From assembly GCA_017506865.1 (NCBI GenBank), contig JAFCMP010000519.1:715346-779345 (forward strand): a stretch of DNA of 64,000 nucleotides, in the 5' to 3' direction. Under the pieces are notes generated by a model that did not search any database, was not told the DNA's origin, and worked only from the letters and a program-made list of their open reading frames with translations. This document shows, one piece after another, positions 34,401-45,000 of this stretch (positions are counted from its first letter, which is position 1; each line of letters starts with the position of its first letter). A program made the translations under genes and the position numbers. Origin of the DNA: Tribonema minus (taxonomy: Eukaryota; Sar; Xanthophyceae; Tribonematales; Tribonemataceae).

Positions 34401-37400
34401 ATCTTGCTTACATTGCCAAGCAAACCAGTTGAGTATGCCGATCAAAAGCACACCACTGGCTTGGCAGTATAACCAAACGGGTGTGCCACAAGCATACTTT
34501 TTTTTTAAGTTGCACTGCCCGCTTGCACAACTGTTGCCTGTGGATGTTGTGCTGTGAGTGCTGCAGAAGGGTCAAGGTAAAAGTTAGGGTTCGCTAACCC
34601 TAGCCCTAAGTCTGCTGGCGTGACAGACAATAGATAAAACCCTCTAGGGGCTAAGCAACACCAATTCATGTATACTCAACTAAGGCGTGGTCGTGCTCCA
34701 CTGCTCGAGTTGAAGCGAGAGAGTGACGTTATGCGAAGGTGACGGGCGACGTTTGTATTGACGTTGAGACACCAACTGCAGCATTTGAACAAGTCACGAG
34801 CGGGCTTCAAGTTCGTGTCCTTGCTGAGCACCGTGTTTTGCACAGAGAACGATACGGCAGGTATCCTACCCTTTACAAACCCTACACCCCTGACACCCCC
34901 CTCCCTCACCTGCAGCAGCCGCGGCAGCATGGAGTCCCTTTCCAGTATGTGCAGAGTACAACATGTTAGGTATCCTACTTGTACATCACATACCCTACAT
35001 GACCTCACCTGCAGCAGCCGCGTCAGCGTGGAGTCTCGGTACGGTATGTGCCCGCGCTTCTTGCCCTCGCTGAGCGCCGTGATGACGTTGCCCAGGCACA
35101 TGAGCGACTTGTTGATGCTGGCGCCTTCGCGCAGCGTGTCGCCGGACGCGCCCGTCTTCTTGGCGCGCTCGCTGCCCGCGAGGTCCACCAAGTTCAACTT
35201 GCTGTTGAGGACGGTCTCGCGCGCGATGCCGCCGCCGACGTCCTGCGTGGTGACGGGGAGCATCACAGGTGAGCTACTTAAAAGTAGAGTTCAACTTGCT
35301 GTTGAGGATGATCTTGCAAGCGATGCCGCCGCCGACGTCCTGCGCGGGGGTGTGGGGGGTTCAGGTGTGTCACAGGTGAAGTACTTGGAGTTCAATTTGC
35401 GGTTGGAGGGGGGGTCTCGCGCGCGATGCCGCCGCCGACGTCCTGCGCGTGGGGATGTCCAGGGCGTCACAGGTGAAGTACTTGTGGTTCAACTTGTTCT
35501 TGAAGATGGTCTCGCGCGCCGACGTCCTGCGCGGGGGCGGGGGTCAGGAGCGTCACAGGTGAAGTGATTGGAGTTCAACTTGCGGTGGGAGGGGGTCTTG
35601 CGCGCGATACCGCCGCCAATGTGCTGTGTGTGGACAAGGGTCAAGAGCGTCACACTTGAAACAAAGTTCAACTTGATATTGAAGAAGGTCTCGCGCGCGA
35701 TGCCGCTATCGTGTGCTGCACGCAGGCACTAGCGTCTCACCCAAATGCCAGCCTCAGACTGCAAGCTAGGCGGTCGCTACACGGTCGCTGTATGTACCGC
35801 GGCGCACAACAGACACCGCACAATGTCTGTTGCAGCTAGAGCATGCAGGCGCTACTTCTATTGATCATTGATGGGTGCTGCTGCCTGCGTGCGCAGGCAC
35901 AAGAGGCACACACACGCGCCACAGCACTAGAAACTGCAGCTGTGCTGCTGAAGTTGCCACACGCCGATTACCGGCTTGGCCTGCCGCGCGAGCTTGACGG
36001 AGACGCAGCTGTGCGAGCATTTGAAGCGCGCGTTCATACAAGAACGCGTGAAAAAGTCGCCACATCCGTATGTACTGCCACACGAGCAAGCGAACTGACC
36101 CAGTCCGCCCCAGCTGAACCGAGCCAGACAACTCTTGTACAAATCCCTTGCGCAACTTCAACTATCAAATCACGATTGCGCCTGTCGAAGCTCGCCTGCG
36201 TGGTCTTCTGCGCGAGCTTGACGGAGAAGCAGCTGTGCGAGCGCGAGGAGCGCTCGTTCATTCATATACCAAAGAACACGCGCGGTGCCGCCGGACAACA
36301 TATCACACTCAGTCCGCCCCGGCTGAAGCAAGCCAGACAACTCTTGCTCAGATCCCATGCGCCACTTACAACAGCAATATTCCATTTGAAGTATTATGGG
36401 AACGATTCAAAAGATCGTAGAAGTCTAGGTGACAAGGTGTGGTTAGCCGCCAGTGCTTTATCAGATTCTGAGTACTATCTTCTGCAGAAGTGCACCTGCG
36501 TGGTCTTCTGCGCGAGCTTGACGGAGAAGCAGTTGTGCGAGCGCGAGGAGCGCTCGTTTATTCATTTTAAAAAGAACGCGCGCAGTGCTGCCTCCGGGCC
36601 ACAAAACACTTTCGGTCTGCCCCAGCTACACGCTCGGTCTGCCCCAGCTGAACCGAGCCAGCCCATCTTGCTCGAATCGCTTGCGCAATGTCTGGCATCA
36701 AATTGCGACCGCGCCTGTTAAGACTCACCTGCGTGGTCTTCTGCGCGAGCTTGACGGAGAAGCAGCTGTGCGAGCGCGAGGAGCGCTCGTTCATGTTGGT
36801 CGCGGCAACGCGCCGCACGGCGCCGCCCTGCTCTATCAGCTTCAGGACGTCATCAGCAGTGTGCACGACTAGCTCGCACAGGCCCTCCACGTAGATGCCG
36901 AGGTCCGGGTGCTCGCGGATCTGCGAAGCACCAGTTGAACATGTTGAAGTAAATGTTGAAGTCGAAGGCGCGTAGCTGAAAATATTGATGAACCATTGCA
37001 GAGCATAGCTCAGTGAGTGCATCGTTGGCGGTGTGCACGACTGGTTCGCTCATACCCTCTATGTAGATGCCAAGGCTCGTGCGCTTGGCGGCGGCGAGGC
37101 ACCAGTTGAAGTACAAGTTGAAGTGGGAGGCGTAGTTGCAAAAACTGATTGACGATAGAGTGTTGATCCACTTGACTTCTGCAGAGCAGAAATCAGTGAG
37201 CTTGAGATACCTACCCTACCCGGATGGTCGCAGCGATGCTCCCATGTTCTGTTACCGGAACGCATATACCCGGAGGCCGAGCATGGTGTCCGTCAGCAAT
37301 AGGAATGTAGGGCCTAGAGCTACGATTTCATCACTGCTGTTGTGAGTTCTCGGCCGTTGTGTGTCCCCTAGGGGGGAGGGGTGCTCTTAAACGCTTTGCG

Positions 37401-40400
37401 CTGTACTGAAGCAAGCAACTGCAATGCAGTGTGCCTGCTGCTGCACCGCACGGCTTTGTGTGCCTCCTGATGGTATTGCGAGCTCAGGTGTACTCCATGA
37501 CTGCGAGCCGTGCAGCCATCCTGTGGTAGCAGATCGTAAACAGGGCTGCCAAATACTTGCTAGGTTTGCTGCCGTAGATATGTGAAAGCGCCTTTGTATT
37601 GAGCCTTCCCAACTGTACCCACTAGCGATGCCCCTTCCCGTTGATTTTATGTTGATCCTTCATTGACAACGCTCGCGAATGTTATTAGCGGAACCTGGCC
37701 TCATGCCCATCTTAAAAACTATGGCTCCATGTACTAGGGGCGTTGAGCAGGCCAATCAGGGCCTTTTGAGCAGGCCGATCGCTTGGCGTACACATGCACC
37801 TCGTTGCAGCCCCCCGAATGCTGTGTCATTCTGATGCAAATTCTTAGGTGCGAGGCAGAAACCTTGAAATTATTTGGATTTAAGGGCCACAACTCAGTGC
37901 ACCTCCTATGGCCTGTTTCTCCCCCTGCTCTTTGAGTCATCCTGACCATCTGCTTGAGAGAGGTTCACCCCCCCCACACACTCACTCCCAAGTGCATTCT
38001 TACTCCCTCCCACTCAACCCAAGCAAATTGTCAATGCTGAGAATGCTGAGCGGGCTCTCTTTGATGGAACCCCCCCCCCCCCCCCCCCCCCCCAACTCAC
38101 CCTGAGCATCTTCTCCTTGATGGGGTTTGCCGCCCCTAACTCACTCTGACCATTTTCTGTTTGATGAGGCATGCCCCCCCGCCCCCCCACCCCACTCACC
38201 CTGAGCATCTTCTCCTTGACGGGGTTCAGCAGGTCGTGGATGACCTCGCTGTACACTTCCAGTAACCCCCCAACCATCTTCTCTTTCATAAAGTTCACTT
38301 CCCCACAAGCACTCACCCCCAAGCACGTTCTTACCCCCCCCAACTCACTCTGAGCATCTTCACTTCGATGGGTTTTGACCCCCCCACCCCCCCACGCACT
38401 CACCCTGAGCATCTTCTCCTTGACGGGGTTAAGCAGGTCGTGGATGACCTCGTTGTAAACCTCAAGGTAGCTCACGGTGAGCATAAACTTGGTCTCGGCG
38501 CTCGTCGTGGCGCCCACTGCCTCAAACAGGCGCTTGTTGAGCAGCGGTATGATGCCGGCGCTGTCGCCGCTGCCCCCCTGCTCTCAGAGTCGGTGACATG
38601 GGGGGGGAATGTGCGAGGCAGCGGCGCGTGCAGACCATTGTAATTTTTGGAACTATTTAATAAGCACAACGGCGCGTAGCAGGGCTGACAGGGCTGTTAC
38701 ACATCCAAAGCTGTATTGCCATAATTGGCGCTGTTGCCGCTGCCCCCCTGCTCACAAAGTTGGCGACGCGGGGGGGGGGGGGCGCGTGAGTCAGCAGGGC
38801 CAACAGAGCTGAGCGAAGGGACTTCCGGCGCTGTTTTGCCGTAATCGGCGCTGTCGCCGCTGCCGCCCTGCTCTCAGAGGGGGGGGAATGCGTGAGCAGC
38901 ATGCGTACAAGAGGGCCAACAGGGCGATGTCACATCCAAAGCTGTATTGCAATAATTCGGCGCTGTTGCCGCTGCCCCTCTGCTCCCGGGGTCGGCGGCG
39001 CATGTGAGTCAGCGGCATGCGTTCAGTAGGGCCGACAGAGCTGAGCAGTGTGACGTCCGACACTTTGTTGCAACAAGTTTAGGGTCACGGTTAGGGGCGG
39101 GGGAACGCATGAGTCAGCAGCACGTGCAGACCTTGCAAGCGGCAGGGGCGACAGAGCCGAGCGATGCCACTTCTGACACTTGATCACTGCCATTAGCAGT
39201 GTTTTACGAAGTGTTTGCACATTGCGCATGAGCAGCAGTGATGAGCACTGCTGCCACTTCTCAATGACGCAGCTTCAAGTCACGGAGCTGGCGGCGCAGC
39301 AGGCAGAACACATGCGTCAGTGGCACAGGCAGAGCATGTACAGGTGCACAAGATCATCGAAATGAGCGGATGCGCAGTTTTGTGTCTCACTACACCATGG
39401 ATTGTCGTGAGGGTGCAGCAACGCACTGTGGGCTAATTTAGCACCTTTTACTTGAGCGTAGGTACACAAGTGCTGTCATAATGTAAAGAACTGTTGGTGC
39501 TTTGCATCAGCAATCAAGACACCATAAGTACCTCAAGACATCACTTGCTTGCAACCGTTGCCGCTGCAAACAAGCGAGTGCCGCACTCTGCACAGGGCGA
39601 CGTTCCTCTCATGACAGCATATTCATGTGCTGTTGACCCTCAACAGCATTGCTAAAGCTTTGTAGCCATCATGCCTTCACCTCAAGACCAGGCACAGACG
39701 CTTCATTATCATGGCACCACCATGTTCTGCAGTGAATGGTGAGATCACATAAAGTTCAGCATAACATTGATGCACTGGTGATGCCAGCGCTCGTGGCGCA
39801 GGCTCAGCAATGCTGCACCAGGAAGCAGCGCTCAAACCAGTACATCCACGTGTTGGGGGCAGCTGGAAGGGGTGACACCACCAGAGTTTGGCCACTAGTT
39901 CAGCATCACTGGATGCGCAGCATCGTGAACGGCCGTAAGCGGGCTCGCTGGTGTGCGCAGCACAGTGCGTGGCGTCATGGTATGCAAGCTGCGGTCTGAA
40001 CGGGTGCGCCAGCGGTCGGCTTCAACATGCACCGGATGGCTGCTGTCCTTGGCGCTTCGGCTAGCATGGCCATGGCATGCAACGACCTTCACCTCATGGA
40101 CCTAGTTGATTCAGCGAACATGTCACGCAAAGGCGCTGCCGTCCTGTGAAAATACATTGAGACACGCGCGCTTATTACTGGTGGACAGGTGCACTCCTAG
40201 GGGTACTGTTGTTTCTACACGGGATGGCTTTGCCACATGTACACATAGTGATGCTGTGGGAAATGACTGATTCCAAAGGCCAACCAGTAGAAATGTGAAT
40301 ATGACGGTCAGATTCGCATGGCTTCTTGAAACTATCCACGAGCTGGGCTGCCTGCACACTGCAAAGCATCACTTGACGAAACTTTACAAATCTTCGAAGC

Positions 40401-40751
40401 CCAACAGCATTACCACCACCAAGTAGTACGCACCATCATTGTGTGTGATTTTCCGCTGCCCGTCTGTCCGTAGGCAAATATGGTGACATTGTAGCCCTGC
40501 AGCGCCTGCCCCACGATTGGCTGCCCCAGAGCCTCGTACACTCCCGCCTGCGTGCTCTCGTCCCCAAAGGCATGGTCGTAGGTGAACGACTTGGCCTCCT
40601 TCGCCCTGTCTTCGCTGCTGTCCGAGGGAGGCGTGATGGTGACAGTTGCACCATGCAGACTCACACAGGGCTTGCAGCCCATGGCTTCCTCCTTGGCGCT
40701 CATGGGGCGGCATCGCACCGCCACCCTCACATTGGACGCCTCCCCAGACAT
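25451..40751 (-). CDS. Kinesin with N-terminal motor (kinesin-3-like) and coiled-coil tail
   Basis: Ten exons join into 789 residues, all phase 0: 40751-40434, 38577-38404, 36920-36729, 35242-35009, 33781-33608, 32062-31862, 30742-30563, 28850-28539, 26999-26841 and 25876-25451 (TAG). The motor occupies about residues 1-364: P-loop GQTGSGKS (95-102), switch [11 protein letters not shown] (206-215), switch II DLAGSE (248-253), [11 protein letters not shown] (296-306), then [20 protein letters not shown] and [14 protein letters not shown]. The wording of [13 protein letters not shown] and the ATP-site exons is closest to kinesin-3, but I see no FHA or PH domain. Residues 365 onward are charged, heptad-rich coiled coil with Gly/Ser- and Ala-rich breaks. 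It would move along microtubules with ATP. Introns are packed with copies of exon edges. The 3' end could extend further. Confidence 0.9.
26017..26049. repeat. Interstitial CCCTAA/TTAGGG repeat
   Basis: About five CCCTAA-like units, two reading TCCTAA, lie in the last kinesin intron. Confidence 0.8.
26209..26420. repeat. Locally duplicated segment, copy A (partner 27543-27788)
   Basis: Shares 'ctgggttgtt', 'ctcagctgcacctac', 'tacgagcgcacgg' and 'gagcctctgc' in the same order with 27543-27788. The two copies lie in consecutive introns, on either side of kinesin exon 9. Confidence 0.85.
26430..26800 (-). repeat. Copies of kinesin exon 9 end
   Basis: Stretches like 'tttgtgagatcttcaacttc' with the neighbouring 'gcctgcagc' recur near 26450, 26600 and 26760. 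Each copies the exon 9 end (EIEDLTNQ) and its donor in decayed form. Confidence 0.8.
27543..27788. repeat. Locally duplicated segment, copy B, interrupted by telomeric repeats
   Basis: Same family as 26209-26420. The TTAGGG array at 27632-27683 lies inside this copy and has no counterpart in copy A. Confidence 0.85.
27632..27683 (+). repeat. TTAGGG array, about 8-9 units
   Basis: Nearly perfect TTAGGG repeats with one TCAGGG variant, inside a kinesin intron. It is the longest telomere-like tract in the window. Confidence 0.93.
28075..28500 (-). repeat. Copies of kinesin exon 8 3' edge
   Basis: The exon 8 end and donor (plus-strand 'cacctgctgagcgatgttga' and 'ctcggcggcgagcgc') recur at about 28080, 28313 and 28430. 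The 28430 copy extends furthest into exon sequence. Confidence 0.88.
28915..29545 (-). repeat. Copies of kinesin exon 8 5' edge
   Basis: The start of exon 8 ([20 protein letters not shown]) with its acceptor is repeated at about 28922-29040, 29140-29220, 29285-29358 and, faintly, 29480-29540. The first copy is long and would still encode [20 protein letters not shown]. Confidence 0.9.
29860..30500 (-). repeat. Copies of kinesin exon 7 3' edge
   Basis: The exon 7 end ([14 protein letters not shown]) and its 'gtgagc' donor recur near 29930, 30021, 30199, 30339 and 30470, separated by 'acatacatac' simple sequence. The copies nearest the exon are best preserved. Confidence 0.9.
31420..31830 (-). 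repeat. Copies of kinesin exon 6 3' edge
   Basis: Plus-strand 'gtacctgcccaatagccgc' followed by 'gtgac' and 'gcgcgctccgcctcgagctg' recurs at about 31420, 31515, 31604 and 31741, the last two long. They copy the end encoding [10 protein letters not shown] with the GTACGT donor, separated by 'aacttcaagtgtaaacttc' spacers. Confidence 0.9.
32130..32580 (-). repeat. Copies of kinesin exon 6 5' edge
   Basis: Three copies at about 32135-32245, 32300-32405 and 32480-32565 repeat the exon start ([10 protein letters not shown] then Gly/Ser-rich codons) with its acceptor. Confidence 0.88.
33855..34330 (-). repeat. Copies of kinesin exon 5 5' edge
   Basis: Plus-strand 'atcagcgtgcgcgtgtt' with 'ccaccgaggctctcc' and 'ttggtgtgcatacatgag' recurs at about 33858, 34088 and 34172, with scraps near 34018 and 34285. 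These copy the exon start [11 protein letters not shown] and its acceptor. Confidence 0.88.
34580..34612. repeat. Telomere-like scraps in kinesin intron
   Basis: A short 'gttagggttcgctaaccctagccc' region has TTAGGG and CCCTAA facing each other, forming a small inverted repeat. Confidence 0.6.
35280..35710 (-). repeat. Copies of kinesin exon 4 5' edge
   Basis: Plus-strand 'gcgatgccgccgccgacgtc' with 'ctgcgcg' recurs at about 35318, 35425, 35515 and 35605, and partly at 35695. They copy the exon start [18 protein letters not shown] 3'-edge copy lies near 34908-34950. Confidence 0.9.
35965..36560 (-). repeat. Copies of kinesin exon 3 3' edge
   Basis: Plus-strand 'tgcgtggtcttctgcgcgag' with 'cttgacggagaagcag' and 'gcgaggagcgctcgtt' recurs at about 36190 and 36497, and degraded at 35968. 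Two of them still encode most of [19 protein letters not shown], part of switch I of the motor. A 5'-edge copy lies at about 37017-37100. Confidence 0.92.
36385..36462. repeat. Dispersed repeat (partner 7567-7632)
   Basis: Shares the ordered blocks described for 7567-7632; here it lies in a kinesin intron between two exon-edge copies. Confidence 0.7.
38085..38400 (-). repeat. Copies of kinesin exon 2 3' edge
   Basis: Plus-strand 'caccctgagcatcttctcct' with 'tgacggggtt' recurs at about 38098 and 38197 and degraded near 38150, 38275 and 38345, next to C-homopolymers including a 22-base C run at 38071-38092. Confidence 0.88.
38720..39000 (-). repeat. Copies of kinesin exon 2 5' edge
   Basis: Plus-strand 'ggcgctgttgccgctgcccc' with 'ctgctc' recurs at about 38728, 38847 and 38960, copying the exon start GGSGDSAG and its acceptor. 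Confidence 0.85.
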
Positions 40752-42072
40752 GTTTGCAATCAGCGCGCTACGTTAGAGCTCTATTATGCAGGTTGTGGCC
40801 GTTGTGCTTCGTGTAGCATATCAAACAACACGATGTAGTGCCCGCACACACACACTCGGCTCAATCAACTTCAACAGTTACGCCAACGAAACTGTAAGTT
40901 ACGTTGGGAGGGCTAACTGGGATGGGGTAACATCAAGTTGTACATCAGCCATCACCTGCAAAATCCATTGCAGGCTGGCATATGCGGCAAATGCCAAGCT
41001 CACATGACTCAAAAAATGGTGAAAAGTGCCCGTCACAGGCATCACTGCGTTGTGGGACGGCGCGAAACATCATGCATCATGTCAGGCTGACATACGGCCA
41101 TTGTAGTCCCGTCCCGTCACCTTTTCCGATGATATTGACACAAGTGACCCTACTGATGGTATACATCCACGAACGGCATACTTTTGACCTGGTGCAGCAA
41201 TGTTGATGGGACAACAAAGCTCTGGCAGCATACCATACCCACGTTCACACATTACGATGTAGCAGTTGGGTGCAGCAGAACGCAGCAGAACGCAGCGATG
41301 GGCAATGCTTTGCGAGCAGAGGCACAAACATCTCAAGTGTACAACAACATCCAGCTGCAACCGCAAGAGCCCGGAATGGCAGACAAGATGTGGGCAACGG
41401 CATCAACACGGTCGACGAGAAATCTGATCCTTCATTTCACCAAATGGTTGCTGTGCTTGACCACGTGTAGCTATGTAGAGCAGGTGCTCTGCTCATGGCC
41501 GCAGACCATCACTGCAGCAGTCACTGCAAGTCAGTGCTCTAAGCACCTCTACATTGAGCTGCAATGGCAGTGCAGCGTGGTGACAAGCAGTGTTGTCTGT
41601 GTCACGGTCTGTCGCCGGACACTGTGTGCTGTCAGTACTGTGCGTGCTCAACTGGCAAGTCCCCCGCGCTACTGTGATCATGTGATCGTCTTTATACAAC
41701 CACCCCCCAAATACTCCAACAAGCCCCCTCCCCCCCCTTCAGCGGCATAATGAAGACCAATGCAGATGGTCGCACTATATGTCTAAATTGGCAAGCCATA
41801 CATCATCAACAGTCGCCTCTATCCGTCAATGTGACTGCACGCCGCAGTATTCTCCACAGCCGACTATGTGCGCAGAATCCCCCTTGTGCCCCCCCCCATC
41901 GGTTTGCAGCTCCCCCGTTTCAGCCCCACTTTTGAACATGCCAGCGCCGCCTTTTTGGTCAGAGCTCGGGGCTGGCCCTGACCCTCACCCTCGAAGATCC
42001 ACACAGTGCTAGTGCTACACCTGAACAAGGTAGTAGGCGAGCCCGAATTGAAACGGACACGGCAGCCTGCTG
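40752..42072. other. Intergenic region, nothing recognised
   Basis: It separates the kinesin start codon from the stop of the next minus-strand gene. It should contain the kinesin promoter. I found no conserved reading frame, RNA gene or repeat of note. Confidence 0.6.
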
Positions 42073-45000
42073 TCATCTGAGGCTCTGCAGCATGAAGCGG
42101 CTGGCGCTGTCCTTGACGGGCGTGTGCACAAACTTGGTGCCCGTCCACTGCAGGTACCTGCGCGAACGGCAGGCGTGAATGGGCATGAAGGCAAGGCTTG
42201 AACAACTGAGTGAGGCAGGCAGGTATACCTACGCGCGTGTGCACGTGAAGCACGCGTGCAGTGCGTGCCGTGCGGCACGAGCGGCGTCTAAGACACCAGC
42301 CTACAAGTAATGAAGCCACACAAGGTGCCTGAGACTAGCACTTGCTATGGAGTCAAGTCGATGCCGGCACTCTGCAAGCACCTGCCAGCAGGGCACGGCA
42401 GGCCACGCATGTGTCAAGACCGCACCAGCGCCAACAAGCGCTTTGCTACCGGAGGCAGGATCTGCTCGTGCTGGAGCTGACGCTGTCCGACGCACACGCA
42501 TTGATTGGTCGCGCACAATCAGATGACAGCTTCAAATCCAATCTCAACTTTTTTAACTATTTCGGTGCGCACGCATCGCCCGCCGTCTTGCAGGGAATGA
42601 GCACGCGCCCTAGGTGCCGCCGCGTACAACGAAGCACTAACAGATGAGTCTCAGATGACACGCCAACGTCAAATCTGACCTCAACTTCAACTATTGGAGC
42701 GCGCGCACGCACCCCGCCCGCCGTAGCGAATAAGCACGCGTCCCTACGCCCCACGCTACACCACTGAGGGAAACCTATCGGTGGATTGTGTCAACCTCAA
42801 CTGCAACTATCAAAGCGCGCACGCACGCACCCGCCCGCCGTCTTGCAGCGACTGAGCACGCGCCCCAGGTGCCGCCGTGTACAATCAATGCACTTAGATA
42901 TGACGTCAAATTCAACTTCAACAATAGTGCATGCGCACGCACCCGCCCGCCGTCTTGCAGCCAATGAGCACGCGCCCCTCGTCCTCTGCGCGCAATCAGA
43001 TGACAACTTCACGTCCAACCTCAATATCAGCTACTTCAGTGCGCACGCACCCGCCCGCCGTCTTGCAGCGTATGAGCACGCGCCCCTCGTCCTCCGCGCG
43101 CGGCAGCCACACGATGCGCATGTCCTCTCAGTCGCCGCCCGCCACTTCGCGGTCCCACTCGACGAGCGACGTGTCAACTTCAAATCTAACCTCAACTTCA
43201 CATTTCAGAGCGCGCACGCACCCACCCGCCGAATGAGCACGCACCCTACGCCCCACACTACACCACTGAGGGAAATGAGTCGGTGGCAACAACTTCAGCC
43301 TCAACTACAACTATCAAAGCGCGCACGCACCCGCCCGCCGTCTTGCAGCGAATGAGCACGCGCCCCTCGTCCTCCGCGCGCGGCAGCCAGACGATGCGCA
43401 TGTCCTCCCAGTCGCCGCCTGCGACCTCGCGGTCCCACGCGACCAGCGTCAGCGGGCGCCGCAGGCCCAGCATGAAGAGGTACGTGTTGGAGCCGCGCGA
43501 GCGGATGCGCACATGCCCCGCGGCGCGCCCCGGCTCGCACTGGAAGACGAGCCGGTGCGCTGTACAGTGGTGGTGGTGGTGGTGGTGGGGGGGGGGGGGT
43601 GGGGGGGGGGAGAGGGGCGGGGGACTGTCAGCTGTTCAAGTTCGCTTACCGCCACAGAGTTCTCGTGATGTGAGAAATGTTCTGAAGTGTATGATGACTC
43701 ACACAGTTTGAGACGCAAACGCGTGATGCGCTCAGCGCTCAGCAGCGCCCCTGTCCGGACCGCCGCACGCGGCGCGGCAGGGCGCGCCAAGCAGGCTCAC
43801 GCCGCGTATCACCTGCACTACCACTTCAACATAGAGACATGCGCATGCTAGTGCGTGCTGGCATGCAGACGCTGCCAGCACGGTGCTGATGCGGCGCTGC
43901 GCCCCGCGCAACGTGAAAGCTGCCCCACTGCAAGTTGAACTTGCCGCCCACGCCTTCAGTCGACCGTGCGCATTTACAAGTCTCGGTGCCTTGAAATACA
44001 CTGCGGCCACAGCATGTCAGACATACCGGATGCTTGGGGGAATTTGCTCAGGACCTCAATTGACATTTATGACGTAGCACCGCGGTGACGTCGCGCTGCG
44101 CGCGCCAATGTGGCATCCCCGCAACATCAACTGGTTGAACATAAAGCTCATACAGCAGCGCTCAGCTAACTTCCACTAACCACAGGCTGAATTGATTCCT
44201 CTTCCAACGCGAGCTCGCCATCTGCGCTCGCCGGCCCACCACAACGCAAGCGTACGATGCTCAAACACGCAGAGCTCATTGCAACTTCAATCACTCACAA
44301 TCACTAATTCGAACATCAAGAAGCGACGCAAAGTCATGGGGTCCGGCTTTATTTGAGTACCGTGCGCGTGTGGTAGCTGCAAATTGCACTTCTGTGCCAT
44401 ACCAGAGCGCTGAATATACTTCAAGTGCTTGATGAGGTAACGCCGTGACTCACCGTCGTGCGGGCCGACGTCCCCCGCGTAGCGCGCGCCCACGCGGTAC
44501 CCCCTGTGGAACAGGCTCATCGCCCAGCCGAGCCCCCCCCCCTCCCTGCTCTCATGCAGATCATCCTCAACAAACATCCACGCCCCCTCCTCGTCCACCA
44601 GCTTGATAAAGAACATGCTGTCCAGCAGCTCGTGCGCCGTCTCCGCCGTGAAGTGCCGCGGCCGCAGCGCCTCCGCGCGCGACTTCTGCCGCCGCCGCCG
44701 CCGCAGCGCGTGGCTCAGCGAGCTGTCCGGCTCCTCTGGCGCCGCCGCCGCCGCCGCCGCCGCGTCGCCCTCCGCCGACGGTTCCGCAGCACGCTCCGAG
44801 AACAGTCCCGGTGGCGCCGCCGACGCCGCGCCCTCGGCCTCGCCGCCGTTGCCGCCGCCGCCGCCGCTGCTGCCGCCGCTGCCACCGTCGCCGGCAATGC
44901 TGCCGGTGTCGCCGCCGCCACGGACGCTGCTGCGGACACTGCCGCCGTTGAATCCGTCCGCCGCCGTCGCGTCCTCTGTGGCGGCGTCCGAGTCGAAGCG

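Noticed and set aside
34758..35567. 269-residue plus-strand open frame
   Set aside because: Antisense to kinesin exon 4 and its copies.
35843..36721. 292-residue plus-strand open frame
   Set aside because: It is antisense to copies of kinesin exon 3; the repeated amino acids merely mirror the exon-edge copies.
42565..43260. CRISPR-like regular repeat and spacer pattern
   Set aside because: The repeats are copies of a eukaryotic exon edge with degenerate spacers; no cas genes and the window is eukaryotic.
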